Origin: Arbacia lixula
Taxonomy: Eukaryota; Echinodermata; Echinoidea; Arbacioida; Arbaciidae
Length of the DNA stretch: 64,000 nt
Direction of reading: 5' to 3'
NCBI GenBank assembly: GCA_963669155.1
Contig: OZ022577.1
Coordinates: 24,566,635 to 24,630,634, forward strand
A program made the translations under genes and the position numbers. The notes beneath the pieces were generated by a model. It saw only the letters and a program-made list of their open reading frames with translations, was not told where the DNA came from and did not search any database. Positions 36,303 through 50,189 of the stretch are shown here, piece after piece. Each line of letters opens with the position of its first letter. The stretch's first letter is position 1.

Positions 36303-39300
36303 TATAAGTGCTCTGCAAGTGATCCAGTCTACCAGTAAACACCACGGTGCTAACTCTCTCTCGGCATGACTCCAAAACAGTTCGCAGAACTTTAGTTAAG
36401 ATTTTGTACGTTAAGTAGTGTTTGAAATCAAAGTTGACATGCATTGACAATCGATTCCATGAATTGATTTATCTCAGCTTGTGTTGTCGTGATTTCACTC
36501 TGTTTTTGAATACGCTTTGATAGACAACTCAACTGATAAAGAAGATCCAATCATTTAGGCAACTTCACATTTGCTGGATCTTCTCCTTACTGGTTGCTGA
36601 TTCTCGTCTTCCTCATCTGATCTGGGATGTACCCCAGATTACCACATGAATTATTCACCTTAAACGGATTGAGCAGAAAGGGCTTCGGCCACCAAAAAAG
36701 AGAAAGGATAAACGTGCCTCTGCATTTTTACGACCGTTCCCACCAGCAGTGTGAATATCTCGATTTGACTTCAAAATGCGATATCATTGCTCCAATTACG
36801 CTTGCCTGGGAACCTTATCCCAATGCATTTTCCGTCGAGTCAAACATTATTCTTGTTCTCTGCGCGATAATCAAAATCAGGATGGTGTACTGCATTCCTG
36901 TCGGGCCGCACAAAAAAAAAGGGTATTTCTCAGAGACGGCGATATTTGATAGTGATCGAGTAGAAAGTCGCGCAGGCGGTTGCGTGCTCATCAAGCAAAA
37001 ATCAGCAGGCTCGGAGGGGAGAGAGAATCATTTCAAATGTGTGGTGTGTATTCCATGGATGGATTGTATTTCCAGGTCGGGGGAAGAGAAGATCATGCTG
37101 GAGGGGGAGGGGAGGAGGAGGAACCCATCAGCGCACAAGGTTAATGAAGACTGGTGACGCCAGCCGCGTGACTTTCAGACGCAATGTCGGGTCATGCCAT
37201 ACACGGACCTCGATGAACAATGGTGCGTTAACGCTCCCCAGCCCAAAACTTCCAATGGCTTGCGATTCCCACAGATGTGTTCATAAAAGAGTTTGGTAGA
37301 AATTAGTGTTACGGCCTGAATGGTTTTCAGGTGAATGTTCTTAGAGTAAAAAAGTGTTGTCTAGTTCATACGTAGCTCACTCGCTGGCATGCTGCCGGGG
37401 AGAGAGAGCGTTGGGTACTCCCACACAATGACGCCCAGTTAAGCTAAAAGGGGAATTCTCCGGTCCGCTGCAGTGTGATCCCATTAACAGCAATCTACCC
37501 CCTTGCGGATTTAAGAGGTCAGATTACTGCTAATGATACGAAGGCGACTCAACAAGCATGCGTCGGTGGTCACCGTCATTATTATCCTCCCGGAGAGCAG
37601 CCCTTTTTTTCACGATGCAGAGCTGTTTAGCTGTTGGTTCTTCTTAGCCCGAAGAGCTTGCAGTGGCCATGTCAAGTGATGAATCCTTTGCCCACCGTGT
37701 ATAACAAATAGCGTCCTTCTCTGTGATGTGAAAGAGTTTGATCCTGCTGACCAATCCCGTTATCTATAAAGCAATTAGACAGGATGAAAAATAAAGTGAC
37801 AAGTGCACACACAATTTTTTATTTAATCTTACTCTCTCTGCGGGATAGAAAATGGATTTTCAATTTGCCCATCGTGTCACTTTGTGCAATGCACCTGCAG
37901 GTAATTCCTGTTGATTTGATAATGGACCATTTTAATCCCTGCATCATTGAATAACTCTCCCTGATGATATTCATAAAATCCCTGTTCAACCCGTCCAGTC
38001 CAAGATGGAACTAAAGAGATTGTAACTGTTACATGTTCTTGTTTAAATTTGATTTAACACATATGACTCCTCTGCTTTGTGACTGTTTCTTCTATTGAAA
38101 GCCCTTGATTAGTCAGAAAACGCCCTTTTCTCTTAAAGCATTAACAAACATCATTGGATGATGGATGTGCATTTTGGTGTTTACCAACGCCTCTTACCAG
38201 TCATACAGTACATGATTTTATGTGACTTTTTATTTCTTTTACAAGCTCACTCACATGTGCTGCAAGACAGTAGTGTGCATGTGACAAAGTTTTGACTATG
38301 TTTGTAGCCTCCCTAATGTTGTATGTAACCAGTTAGTGCTCCATATAGTGCTCCAGATATTATGCTGTACTTGATGGCCACATATTGACTCTCATGGACA
38401 TGGACTTTTAAGCGCAATATATCCTTGCTGTCACCTTTTTTTTTTTAGTATTCCAACCGTAAGAGAGCAAGGAGAAGAACAGCATTAACATTTCACAAAT
38501 CAAGGCATATTACTTCTGATGAACAAAGCTAAAAAGTGTCGATAGAAAGTTAGAATAAGGAATGGGAATATATTTGTTCTGTTGAAAAAAAACACTTAGT
38601 GCTTATTCTGCTATGTTAGAGATGATTTTGGGTTGAGTAACTTGCTAGAAATATACAGGATGTATTCTAAGAAAATACATATGTACAAGTTCAACAAATG
38701 GTGCAAACTGATTGCACGATTGCTTTTGCCTCATATCAGCTCGGTTGAAAGCTTTGGAATGATTCTGCAAAAAAGCACATACAAATGTGTTGTGACTTTA
38801 CAGCACTTTATTACACATAACAAACTTAGGATAAATTCAACTCTTAGATGATTGCGATCAACTGCTGCTGTATGGAATGTGTGTGAATTACTTGTGAAAA
38901 AGAAGTCTGTGGCACGTAGAGAGTGAAGGTGCCTGTGGTCCCCAAAACACTTTGTATCTTAATCCACAAGTGTGTATCACAAGGAGGGCGAGCCCAAAGT
39001 GCTATAGAGTGTATAGTTGATGATATGCCAGGCAAACCTAGGTCTCCTATGCACCTGTTCCTGTCATATGTTTGAAGGAATAGCATGGGTGGGAGTCTAG
39101 CAAATCCCCCCTTCCCCCCTCCCGCCCCCCTCCCCCCCTCCCCCCCCCCCCCCCCCCCCCCCCGATGACAAATATTGATCAGGTGAATGAGAGCAAGGCA
39201 CTTCACTCGTATGCCCAGAATCATCTAAGATGTGAGAGGAAGGATCCCAAAATAGAGAGCTGCTTTCGGCGTTTAGAAATCATTAGAGGGTGCTCGGCGA

Positions 39301-39914
39301 CTCTTTGTTATTTAGATTATACAAATGTACAAACAGGGAGTTTTCTTTATTTCTTTTATCCACGTCAGGAGCTAGGTTAACAAGATGCAAATTGTCTCGT
39401 TCCAATGAAAATATTAGTCGTTTGAGTCTGTGATCATTAGTTTTGTATTACAGTGATGTGCTTGATGTGGGTTGTGTGTACATAATATATCTTCTTCGCG
39501 TGCACACAGTGTGTTTTAAATTTCAGTGGGGTTCACAGTGATTAAGCCTCCACAAATCAAGAGCCCACCCCCCCCCCCCTCCACCTCCCTTTCCCCCATT
39601 AACCATTGGTAAAAAGGATGCATACTGTGGTGATACATGTAAATTTGTGAACAGTATTCTATGCTTGGGTCTTGATGTCACAGGCGATACATCGCCGTAT
39701 GTCCGTCTGCTGACGTTTACAACTGAAGATCAGTCATAGGATGCAAAGTCCGATAACGTAGTAAATTACCCGGGAGACCCTTCCTGGTAAAGGCTAGTAG
39801 TGGCAATGACGACAGTCATGGCAAGACTGTATTTTTACCGTCATCGCCACATTCTGGATTTTGTTTCATTTCAGTGAGATCATATCATCTTGTAATGTTC
39901 AAAATCTTTCCTTA
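36303..39914. other. Upstream of the GPCR, no gene recognised
   Basis: Presumably holds the GPCR promoter, but I see no clear TATA box. A 176-codon open frame at 36627-37157 (+) has no recognisable domain, no good splice context and lies head-to-head with the GPCR. The stretch 37370-37800 is free of simple repeats and looks information-rich. A C-run of about 40 bases lies near 39112-39163. Confidence 0.45.
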
Positions 39915-40053
39915 GCCCCGTTGCATAAAATATACCATTGATAGTAACTTCGCTATCAATGAAAACTTCTATGGAAACTTTGAAATTTGATTGGCTGTTG
40001 AGCGGTGTTACCATCATAGTTGCCATTGCTGGTAAGTTTCATGCAACGGGGGC
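39915..40053. repeat. Foldback element, GTTGCATAAAA family, copy 2
   Basis: Ends GCCCCGTTGCATAAAATA and TTTCATGCAACGGGGGC; the body shares AACTTCTATGGAAAC-like, ATTGGCTGTTGAGC and TGTTACCA blocks with the inner element at 19819-19948 in SEC23 intron 6, in the same order. Confidence 0.72.
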
Positions 40054-41874
40054 CTGGTATTCTGAAATCTAACTAAAATGGGAGCTGTCGTCTTGTTATG
40101 GCACTATGGCATGCCATTGATTCTGGCTTCATTAGTCCTTACCACCCCTACCCCTTCCCTTTAAACGATACTGTTATGAGGAATCTACCATTCTGTCTTT
40201 ACGTGCCCGTAGCTTGATCTGACGTAGCTTGTGGATCATCTATGATGCAATTATTGGGCACGTGGTATGGCAGACGCAGATAAAATCTCTCTATTTCCTG
40301 TTTGTTTGCCGACTACTCGCAGAATTGTTCATTACATCTGTCACAAGCAGCAATTTACAGCTATCGCTTTCCCATTCAACCGTCTTTCTTGTCAGCCACA
40401 GGCCTGCGCTGGCGCATTTTCGCAAACAAACAGATTTCAGACCTGTGTTGTCGATTGTCGGGGGAAGCCGTGCTATTCGTTCAGAGCACGGATTCCCACC
40501 TAGCCAGGTCTTGTGCAAAGTCCCCGGACAAAAAAAAAAATCAATTTGAGAACAAAATTCTCTCGGGCATCTCATCGATCCGCACAGTTTTATGGGCGAA
40601 AAGGAGATCAATTCTTCCCGGGAACTGTGTTGAAATTACACAAGTGATTTATGTTTGTGTCTGCAGGCTGTTTTAACTGGTGGTTTAGGATTTCTTCAGT
40701 AAACATGGCTCGGAGGGAAATTTCTCGGTCATAATTGTTTAGTTAACGATTAGCAGAGAGCAACTTAATGCCTGTGATTTTAAGCCTTTATATCTACAGT
40801 GGTGCCCGGTATTCGGAGGTAATGGATGAGATAGTCTTTGGCGGTTTGCTGTAAAAAGAAAATTAAGGCGATATATGTACACGGAGCATGGATGAGCAAG
40901 TGCAGTGTATAACAAATTCAGAGAGTTGCAGGCCTTGAGTTCTAGCCTTCATTATCACAAGATGAATTGAAACCTACATGTACATATACATATGTAGAAA
41001 GCACAGATGTGGAAACATTTAGATCATTGTAGTGAATATGTGTTTGTTTTGTCTGCTTCGATGAAAGCTTTTTGATTGACAAGGAATTCTAGGAGCCTCA
41101 ATTTTTATCTGTCTGGACAGTCTGTTTATGTTTCGTTCACTTTCAATTAGGGCCTGTTACATTTTAGATGAAGGGTGATTTCTTCTCTTGTCGGTGGCGT
41201 ACATTTTCCCATCAGTTCCATGAATCCCTATGTTACATTAGTGCAATATATCAATACAGGTACATATACACGTATATTTCCCCCTCTTGTTTATATGTGC
41301 CTGCTCTATGTTCTCTCTTCTTTCTTTCCCACCACCACCCCTCCCCCCCCCCCCCTAAGTCTCTGCCCCCTCATCTCTCTTTTCATCTCCTTTTTTCTCA
41401 TCCATCTCATACTCTTTTGTCTTTTTCTCTCTTTCTCTCTTTTCCCCCTTGTCTATGATTTTGTCTCTCCTTCCTTCCTGCCCCACCTTTTCTCTCGCTC
41501 TCTTTTATGCTCTCTTCCACCCTCCCCCTACCTCCCCCCCCCCACCCCACTGGCCCTAACCTTCTCTCTGATAATGTCTCACATCTTCTCCCTCTATTAG
41601 TGCCCATGTTGACCAAATCCATTTTTTTAAATCTCTCCAAAATCTCTCAAACTACGACAGTGAGATTTGTCACACTGTCATAATGACAATTGCTATGAAA
41701 TTAGTGACTAGCTATCTATAGTAGATATGAGCTAAACTTGGACATCTTGGTACAGAGTGTCATGTATGCTTTATTTGGAGCATTTTATCCCTTTAGAGTG
41801 AAGCTCCACTGTACAGCTCATTAGCACTGATTAGTATCTCATTAAGTATCAGACAGACCCATTGTAATTAACAT

Positions 41875-41927
<53 letters not shown>

Positions 41928-43756
41928 CACATACACATACACAAACACACACACACACACCTATGCACACACATGAAGGAGCTTTTATACAGTACTTGGG
42001 AATAATTTGTAAAATCTAACTCCCAACATAATGCAACATCTTCCATATTGAGATTTGCCATTGTTGTATCTAGATTACACCAACAAAACTTTATTTTCCT
42101 TCCCTGACAAAATTCTCATAACTATGCAATGATATTTTGTAAAAAAGGAATTTACAAATTTCTTTGTGACAATCTGCAGTTAGGTGAAGCTGTTCCTGTC
42201 TAATTACCTGTTGAATTTACCTGGTTAGCCATGTTATTGAAGATTTGTCATTTTAATTCGATAATAAACAGGTCTGGCTGCAGTAGACTAATTTGTTCTT
42301 CAGTTTTTCTCCGTCTCAATGGAGTGGGCAAAGAAGAGAATGAGTATTCCATGACTAGAACCGACTGCATACGTCTAACAGCCGGGAAACCAGGCTAGTG
42401 ATACATGTATAATGTGCATACATGTATCTAAAAGTATTGAAATTATGGACATATTTTTTTTTCTTTGATGTACTGTACATGTACTTTGTCACTTGCAAAG
42501 AAGTCTTTGCTCCTACAGTGTACATGTATATAAACATGTAGCTTTCAAGTAAATACTTTGCATACATGGAAATCAAATCCCTTGATTTTAAGCATGTCCT
42601 TCTCTCATCCCCCTCAAATTGGCAGTAACATCTGGAGCTTTATTTAGCGCTGAAGACAACATAAACAGTCCCAAACCACACACTCCTCACACCTCCATTA
42701 TTAGACTTGTGACGCGGAACCATGTGGCTGAGAGGTTTCTTGCACTGTTTTAATTGGTCATTTACCATGCGGGGACAGAAGGTGTCCACCTTTGCCACTC
42801 TAGGGCCGGGCTGGGTAGCCGCAGGCCATCTCCAGATACCGCACATCTACTGGTGTCTACCCCGCACTTATCTGATTTAATCCCATCTGTTTCCTCAGCA
42901 AAAAACATGACTTTGCATGTCGGCTTTTGCATGGCTATAGTATTATCTTTGGATAGTTAGCTAAAAATAGGCCGTTACTGTATATCGTGAATTGCACATG
43001 GGCTCTAAGTGAAGTAATGATTCTGTAATTAGCAATCCTGTGTGTGCAGTGAAAGAGGGCACAGGTATTTTTGTTTTGTTTTAAAGCAGTGCAGTAGAAC
43101 TCCACAACATGAAAAGATTGCATACACTGTACATGTACTTGTGCATTTTATTTATGTGAAATACATATTAGTGAATGACACATTTTGAACTGGGTCTTTA
43201 AATCCAACAGTTTACAGAATGTAACTATGTAATCATGACTTATCATGACTCACACCTTTTGGTTTAGTTGATAGTGCAAAGGGGAACTAAATTTCATAGA
43301 ACTATTAGTCAAGAATTGTGAGGAACTTACTAAGTACAAATTTTAAATCCAAAAGAAAGTAGTTTGAATATGATATTCATTCTGTGTAACTGCTCAATGG
43401 AGAGAGTGATGTTTAATTTCATACGATACCTAGTTTCCTAGAAGTACTTCCTAGGCATGGTGGATAGGTCCCAAGATCGTAAAAAAAACCCTATTATGAC
43501 ATTTTCTAGGCATAACTCTAGGGGGTTTAATATCCTTGATTGCATCGCTTTCTCCAGTGGTGTCACTCCACATTGTGCAATGGTGTAAGGTAATGGATGT
43601 GGAGCTTGAAATGGATCCTGAAATAATATGATTATGAGAAGCACGGGAGGGGAAGAAACTGTTTCAAGGGAAGAGTATTTTGTGGTCACTCTTTCCCTAG
43701 CAGTCATTGACCTGTGGTGAATTGGAGACATGTTGTCAAGTGCTGATCGAGATTGT

Positions 43757-43757
<1 letters not shown>
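40054..43757. other. Gene-poor region
   Basis: Pyrimidine-rich tract at 41280-41600 with C-runs, and a (CA)n tract at 41873-41960. Overlapping open frames at 40229-40676 and 42640-42960 show no domain and no consistent frame. Nothing else recognised. Confidence 0.45.
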
Positions 43758-43802
<45 letters not shown>

Positions 43803-44200
43803 GACTGAGATACAAACGCACTCAGATGCAGAAAAAGGGAGAAGCAAATGAAGGGGGAGAAATGAAGTGAGGGGAAAGAGAGAGAGACACACACACATAG
43901 TATGCATGTACAGAGAGAGAGAGAGAAATAAAAAGGAGAAGGGGGCAAAACAGAGAAAAAATAGAGAAAAGCAAGAAATGGGTGGGGGCAAAATGGAGAA
44001 ATAGAGAGAGAGAGAAAGGGGAAGGGGGGAAAATAAAGAAATAGATAAAGAAAGAGAAAGAGAGAAAAGGGAAGGGGAAAATGGAGAAATAGGGAGAGAG
44101 AGAACGAAAAAAAAAACACAGCAAACAGAGATAAGAGGGCAGGAGAAAAGAGAAAGAGAAATAAACAACAGAAGAAGGGTGAGGGGAAAAGAAATGTGAC
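43758..44200. repeat. (GT)n followed by a GA-rich tract
   Basis: Pure (GT)n at about 43758-43801, then a purine-rich GA/GGGA tract to about 44190. Minus-strand open frames here are low-complexity artefacts. Confidence 0.92.
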
Positions 44201-44564
44201 TATACATGGAGTTATTTTGATGTGTCTGTAATTAGTCTAGATGATTATGTGCTGTGGTGAACAGGTGCTATTTGTCCTTGATCGATTTTCTAGAGTGTCA
44301 TCGTGACAGGTCTATTGCGAGGGACTTGAGGAAGTCGTACTAATCAATGAGCTACTAGGGTTGCTTTTTAACAACCTTGTGTCACTTTCACCAGAAAGCG
44401 GACGCTGCGTACATGAGCAGAATGTGATCGTTTTCGGGGGAAGAATTTGCATTCTGCAGATCTCTAGGTTTGTGAGTGTGTATCAATACCTTCACATGCT
44501 GGTACATGTATTTGTACCATGGCTTTGATACTCCTTATCAAAATGGGTTTAAAGATCTCTGCAA

Positions 44565-44970
44565 TTTGATTGGCTAAGATCTGAGCCATCATGCACTAAT
44601 ATCAGGATATGATTAAACACAACTCAGATAAAACGCAACTTGCATTTAATGTTCGTCGCCCATTGCACAAAGAGAGTTATGATTAAGCGCAAGTTGCATT
44701 AGGTCATATACAAATTACAAAGTAGCATTTAATGACTTTGATCCACAAGAGTTGCAGTTGATATCTTTGATTGGCTAAGATCTGGGCCATCTTTCTCTAA
44801 AGTCAACTTATGATTGAACACAACTCAGATTAAATGCAAATATTAAAAGCAACTTGCATTTGGTATATGTCATGCATTGCACAAAGAGAGTTGTGATTAA
44901 ACGCATGTTGTGCTAGATCATATTGCAAAGTAGCATTTAATGACGTCAGTCCACAAGAGTTGCATTTAAT
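44565..44970. repeat. Tandem duplication, period about 201 bp
   Basis: GATTGGCTAAGATCTG, CATTGCACAAAGAGAGTT, AGTAGCATTTAATGAC and CCACAAGAGTTGCA occur in both units in the same order (starts near 44565 and 44766). Divergence suggests an old duplication. Confidence 0.82.
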
Positions 44971-45661
44971 ATTAATACTACATACTATGGGGCCAGTATT
45001 TTCCTGCTATTTTGGAGTGGAGATCCATCCAAATTGAAACGATTCAGCAGTGATCCTTGACCAAAACTAGTATGAAAATGATGCCAATTGCGTTAGATTT
45101 TGTGTCCAAGTACATCGCTCCATAATATAAGCCCTACCCATCCCATTTGATCAGCACTGTACATTCTTAGTTTGTTTAAGTTCCTGCAGCATACCACACA
45201 TCTGCTCTTCTATGTTTTTTGTTGACATATTTAAAAAAAAAAACAATTAATATGGCATTAGATTTTTTGACCATTTCGCTGAGTCATTTTCATTTCTACA
45301 TACTTAATTGCACGCTTAGCCTTCAATTATTCAAGGCAACCCTGATCTGTTTTTAATCTGCATCTGCCTGCAATTTCTTAATGATGTAAACTACCCTTAA
45401 ATGTTGCTTTTGAAAACAGCCTGGTATGCCAGATGGGCTATTTCATAAAAGTTGTAAACTGTCAGTGTATATACATTGATGATGCATACAATTCTCAATT
45501 TTATCTCCTTGTTACCATCAATTAGTATTCCCATGTCCATGACAAGAAAATGCATTGTTTATGGGACTGAGAGAATTACGCATTTCCAACTGATGTTCCT
45601 TTTACGACATTTACCTGTTGTGAACTTGAAAAGAAATTTCTTTAATTGCCCATTTGCCTCT

Positions 45662-45835
45662 GTAAAATATTCGTGTGGGATTCAACCATTCTCAAAATGA
45701 TATATTAAGCTGTGTATTATCATTAACGGTGTTTGTATGGATTTGTGTGCAGCGGAGGTATTTTACTTGATTAACTGGTTTATTTGTGTTTGCTGATACC
45801 TGTTATGCTTATGGCAGTATTATTACCATTAACAG
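45662..45835. repeat. Dispersed repeat, copy 2 (first copy 10142-10300)
   Basis: Shares ordered blocks with 10142-10300, including TGTGGGATTC, CTCAAAATGATAT, TATTTTACT and GTTTGCTGATA. Class unknown. Confidence 0.6.
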
Positions 45836-46144
45836 AACGGGACAAGCACAACAAGACTGTACATTTCTTGTGTTCTTTTTGAGAAGCTGTTGCCACACAT
45901 CATGCTCATAATTGTTCAAACACCTGAACAGCACCTGTTGAGAACACAAAACTTTTCAGCAGTGTGGCACATGGGTTCAAAGGAAGAAAGTTGCTTCATA
46001 TCCTTCCATAACGTATCCCTGATCTGTGGTAGTCAACACATCATTACCCTCCCAAATAAGAAAAGATCCAATGTGACAAATGCATTTACCCCATTGAATT
46101 CATTATTAGCCTCAATCAAATAATGCTTTACGTTCACATGCTCC

Positions 46145-46374
46145 CACGCTACAGATCAAAGGAATTGGCATAGGAAAAGGGAAAGGGAAAGGGAAGGAGC
46201 CACAGTTTTAAACTGGGGTATATTTTGTCCAGTTCAGCATGAAACACGATGCTTTAGCCTAAAAAGCATCATGTTTCATGCTGAACTGGACAAAATATAC
46301 CATGGTTTAAAACTGTGGCTCCTTCCCTTTCTTCCCTTTCCCTTTCCCTATGCCAATTCCTTTGAGCTGCGGTA
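46145..46374. mobile_element. Palindromic MITE, copy B
   Basis: Same family as 29592-29789: GATCAAAGGAATTGGCATAG at the left, CTATGCCAATTCCTTTGAGC at the right, with long arms pairing GTCCAGTTCAGCATGAAACA with its exact complement. The outermost bases are damaged, so the TA border is not clear in this copy. Confidence 0.82.
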
Positions 46375-47420
46375 CATATTAAACTATTGCATTGCAGACA
46401 AACTGTTGCACAATGGGATCAGAATACATTAGTGGTGACAAAATTCACACACGGTACACAAAATGTTAAGGCATCTTTCCAAAAGACACGGGTTCTAATT
46501 GCAGGCCGGGATTGTACTTGAATTCCCCTGTCATATGTCAGAAGGCTTATTATAAGAATGCATGTTATCAGGACACGTTCATGTATTGCCACTCAATTAT
46601 ACTCTGTAAGTTGTTTCAATGTCAAGTATTCCATCCTGTTTTCTATGTTACACTCGTCCACGCAGTCTCTGCATTAGAGAATGGACTGTTAGTGAAAAGT
46701 ATGCACTTGAACTAAAAGCATGAATATAGAGTAACATAGCCACTTTCATGCTGGTTGCCCAATACCAGGACAGTTACCAATACCAGTGCTAGATATAGCT
46801 CTAAGCCTCCCAAAGAGAACTTAACCCTGTATGTACCAGATAAACTGCTTTAGATCGAAGTTATGTATTACTTGTGAAAAAAATCACATAGGGCACACAA
46901 AGAATTATGAGAAAATGTGGACTCCATAATACAAGTGTGTCAATTATCTGTTATGAAATATGGAAATATGACAATACTAGCACATTTCCAAGGTAAGTTT
47001 AGGAGCACATACCCCCTGTACATGTAGATCTTGAATTGTTCATATTTTACCATGAATTACATTCACTTCTTCTAGCACTGTTAGTTGTTTAGTGTTAATC
47101 TTGGTTGTGACCTACTAACATAGCTCAGAGCTTCCCCAGGAAAGCGATTAATCTTCCGAGGAGTCTGGCTTTCAGAGGGGGCTGACTTGCGTCAGTCGGT
47201 GGTGTCAAATTCCCAATCAGTGTTTGTTCCCACCATAAAGGGACCCGTGCTTTTGTAGTGCTGAAGGTCAGTCAATAAAAATTGGCTGGGGACATGACTT
47301 TAGAGAACAGGTACACATGACAAGAAGGCTAAGGTGTATGAATGTGGAGTTACCGAGGAGATGGTAGAGAATAGACACGAGCTGCTGGTGCCACTTTACT
47401 TCACACTTTGGTAAAGTGTT

Positions 47421-47645
47421 ACCATTTTTGACAGACCTGGTAATGTTTATTAGTAGGCTCCCGACTTGCATACAACTATGCAAGTACCAGGGCTAGTTTA
47501 CATGATGAGTGCATTAGTGCAGTACAGAGGAGATCATACACACATATGTGTTTATGTGCAATTTTACCTCACAATGTTTACCGATGTGGACTTTTGACAG
47601 ACCTGGTAATGTTTGTTAGTGCACTCTCTACTTGCAGGCAACTAA
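47421..47645. repeat. Local direct duplication, period about 172 bp
   Basis: TTTTGACAGACCTGGTAATG followed by TTxxTTAGT and ACTTGCAxxCAACT occurs near 47424 and near 47594. Confidence 0.7.
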
Positions 47646-48731
47646 ACAGAATAACTTTGGCGCTTAACAAACAACAACTGTGTGATCACATGTGTCAGCA
47701 CGTTTCTACCCCAAACCTCCACGGGCATGATGTGTCTTTCTGGTTCATCTGTGATCTATCTGTTTGAATGTCCTGTGGTTAGACAATGCATTGACGGGGA
47801 CGTGATGCGGATGTTTTCACCCCCTGTGGGAATCGCACTGGAAGCGTGGTTGGGTTCTAAAAAGCATCACTTGCTTAACCCTTTGTGTGTCAAACACAAA
47901 TGTCTCTCTACGAAATATGTGTGTGTGTGTGTATTCAGTGTGCAAGGATACACTCATACATGGGGTATACAGAGTTAATAAATGGGGAAAGTGTATCCTT
48001 ACTTAATGGATGTCAGATTTATGTGATAAATGGGAAATAGATCAATGTTTTGTAACCATAATCTCTGTATTATTAGCACCGCTGTGCCGTTCCATCAGGA
48101 TTGTGTGATGTATGTGTGTATTCCATAATTGTATTAGATGCATTATTTGAACTTCTATGGGACAGCCCCCACAGATGGGGAAAGGATTTGTATTCACACC
48201 TAACACAAAGTGATAAAACATGTTGGTTTCCGTTACTGGGGAAACGTAATCCAACGTTCCATGAAATCTTACCCAATTTGAGGATATAAGTTTCACTCTT
48301 GTGGGGAAACATAGCTTGTAAGGTTCACGTGTTAGAGGAGACTAGAAAATGGAGTCGTGGGAAAGCGTGGCATGATTTTGAGGTAGATATGCGGAATAGA
48401 TAATTGATTTTGACTTGATCGGTCGCTTACTGCCTACCTGTTTTGGTGATTTGCTGATAGATAGGGTAATATATGAAAGCTTGTTCATGCTCCTTTAGAA
48501 TGATATCCCATGCTTTAAAGCTAATGGGTAGTAGTGATATGACTACGGGCCGTAATGACATGTATCATTACCAGATCCAGATTTAAGTTTACTATTAAAC
48601 ATTGACCATGTTGAGCTGATTCCTTTCTGGTATCGTGAAATCAAAGATGAATGGGAACTGTAGTCATGGCAAGCAGCACTTCCTTGATTATGAGTCTTGT
48701 AGACTTTCCCATTACTACCCCTTAGCTTTAA

Positions 48732-48994
48732 AGGGAATTTACTGTACTGGGAAGACTTTTGAAGTAATTAGTGATTAAATCACAAATCCTCAAAATATTT
48801 GGCCTGAACATTTTGAGGATTTCACAAATTTTGACTAATTACTCCAAATGTGGATCATTTAAGGGCAAATTTTAACTTTCAGCAAGTTTCTAAAATAGAC
48901 AATACATTAATTTAAGACCATTGACAATAAGATTGCTCACGATCACCCTTTGAAGGCTTTTTTGTCTTCCTAGTACCGGTACAGTATATTCCCT
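48732..48994. mobile_element. TTAA-flanked foldback element, copy 1 of the ACTGTACTGG type
   Basis: Begins AGGGAATTTACTGTACTGGG and ends CCGGTACAGTATATTCCCT, bordered by TTAA at 48728-48731 and 48995-48998. Central arms pair AAATCCTCAAAA-like and TTTTGAGGATTT. Related to 49862-50189. Confidence 0.82.
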
Positions 48995-49442
48995 TTAAGA
49001 TGATTTAGAGATATGCCAAAGAAGGAAGTGGGTAATACTGGTACAGAGCAAAATATCACACAATTACAGAGATTGCTAAAAATGGAAAAAGAAGATAGTG
49101 AGGTAGATACATGTAGCTACTGTAGCTAACTAGCTTCTACCTACGTTTGCAAGCATATCAAACAAACTTTGATACTATTGGAAAAGAAAGAAAGAAAAGA
49201 GAGACTGATATTATATTAGTGTACCAATTATGGGTATTAGGCAGAATTATCCTGCCCAACAACAAAGACGAATTTTGAACATAGCAAGCAAATCCTGCTG
49301 ATAAAGAGGTGGACCTTCAGTATTTGTTATATTGTGGAGGGAACTTAGATTATGTGCACACAGAAAACTTTCTCTCTTTTGGAGATCTTTTGTGTAACAT
49401 GAATACATAGGATAGGATGCTTGGATGGTCAGAACACATCTA

Positions 49443-49667
49443 CACTACAGCTTAAAGGAATTGGCATCGGGAAAGGGAAGAAAGGGAAGAGCTCACAGTT
49501 TTAAATCGCGGTATATTTTTTCCAGTTCAGCATGAAACATGATGCTGTACCCTAAGAAGCATCGCGTTTCATGCTGAACTGGACAAAATATACCGCGGTT
49601 TAAAACTGTGGCTCCTTCCCTTTCTTCCCTTTCCCTTTCCCAATGCCAATTCCTTCGAGCTGCAGTG
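49443..49667. mobile_element. Palindromic TA-flanked MITE, copy C
   Basis: Begins CACTACAGCTTAAAGGAATT, ends AATTCCTTCGAGCTGCAGTG, bordered by TA at 49441-49442 and 49668-49669. The inner arms pair CCAGTTCAGCATGAAAC with GTTTCATGCTGAACTGG. Confidence 0.87.
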
Positions 49668-49861
49668 TAGTCCTACAATACTGATGAAGGAATGAGCAGG
49701 AAAAGAATTTGCCGTGAGCAGCCATCTCAGTCATAAAATGTTAATGGGTTTGCATCATCCCTAGGCGAGAGAGCAAACCTTGTGATGAGTATAGATACTT
49801 GAAGATACATGTAGAGAGGGTGATGCATCATACAATGTAAGCTGTTATTAAAGGGCATGTA

Positions 49862-50189
49862 TACTGTACTAGGAAGACAAAAAAGCCTTCAAAAGGTGAT
49901 CGTGAGCAATATACTTCCCAATGGCCTTAAATTCATGTATTGTCCATTTTAGAACCTTGCTGAATGATCCACATTTCAAGTAAGTGACTAAATCCTGAGA
50001 TCGTTTGGCCCGAACATTTTAAGGATTTGTGATTAAATCACTAATTACTTCAAATGTGGAATTTGAGGGCTAATAACGTTCAGCAAGTTTCTAAAATGGA
50101 CAATACATGAATTTAAGACCATTGGCAAGTAGATTCCTCACGATCACCTTTTGAAGGCTTTTTTGTCTTACCAGTACAGTATATGCCCT
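49862..50189. mobile_element. TTAA-flanked foldback element, copy 2 of the ACTGTACTGG type
   Basis: Begins AGGGCATGTATACTGTACTA, ends CCAGTACAGTATATGCCCT, with TTAA at 49858-49861 and 50190-50193. The arms pair GACAAAAAAGCCTTCAAAAG with CTTTTGAAGGCTTTTTTGTC exactly. More complete than the copy at 48732-48994. Confidence 0.87.

Noticed and set aside
36627..37157. 176-codon plus-strand frame upstream of the GPCR
   Set aside because: No recognisable domain, ordinary composition for chance and no supporting splice or repeat evidence. It is the best of the unexplained frames and worth a transcript check.
39165..39380. 71-codon frame after a poly-C run
   Set aside because: No recognisable domain; the adjacent minus-strand frame is poly-Gly from the C-run.
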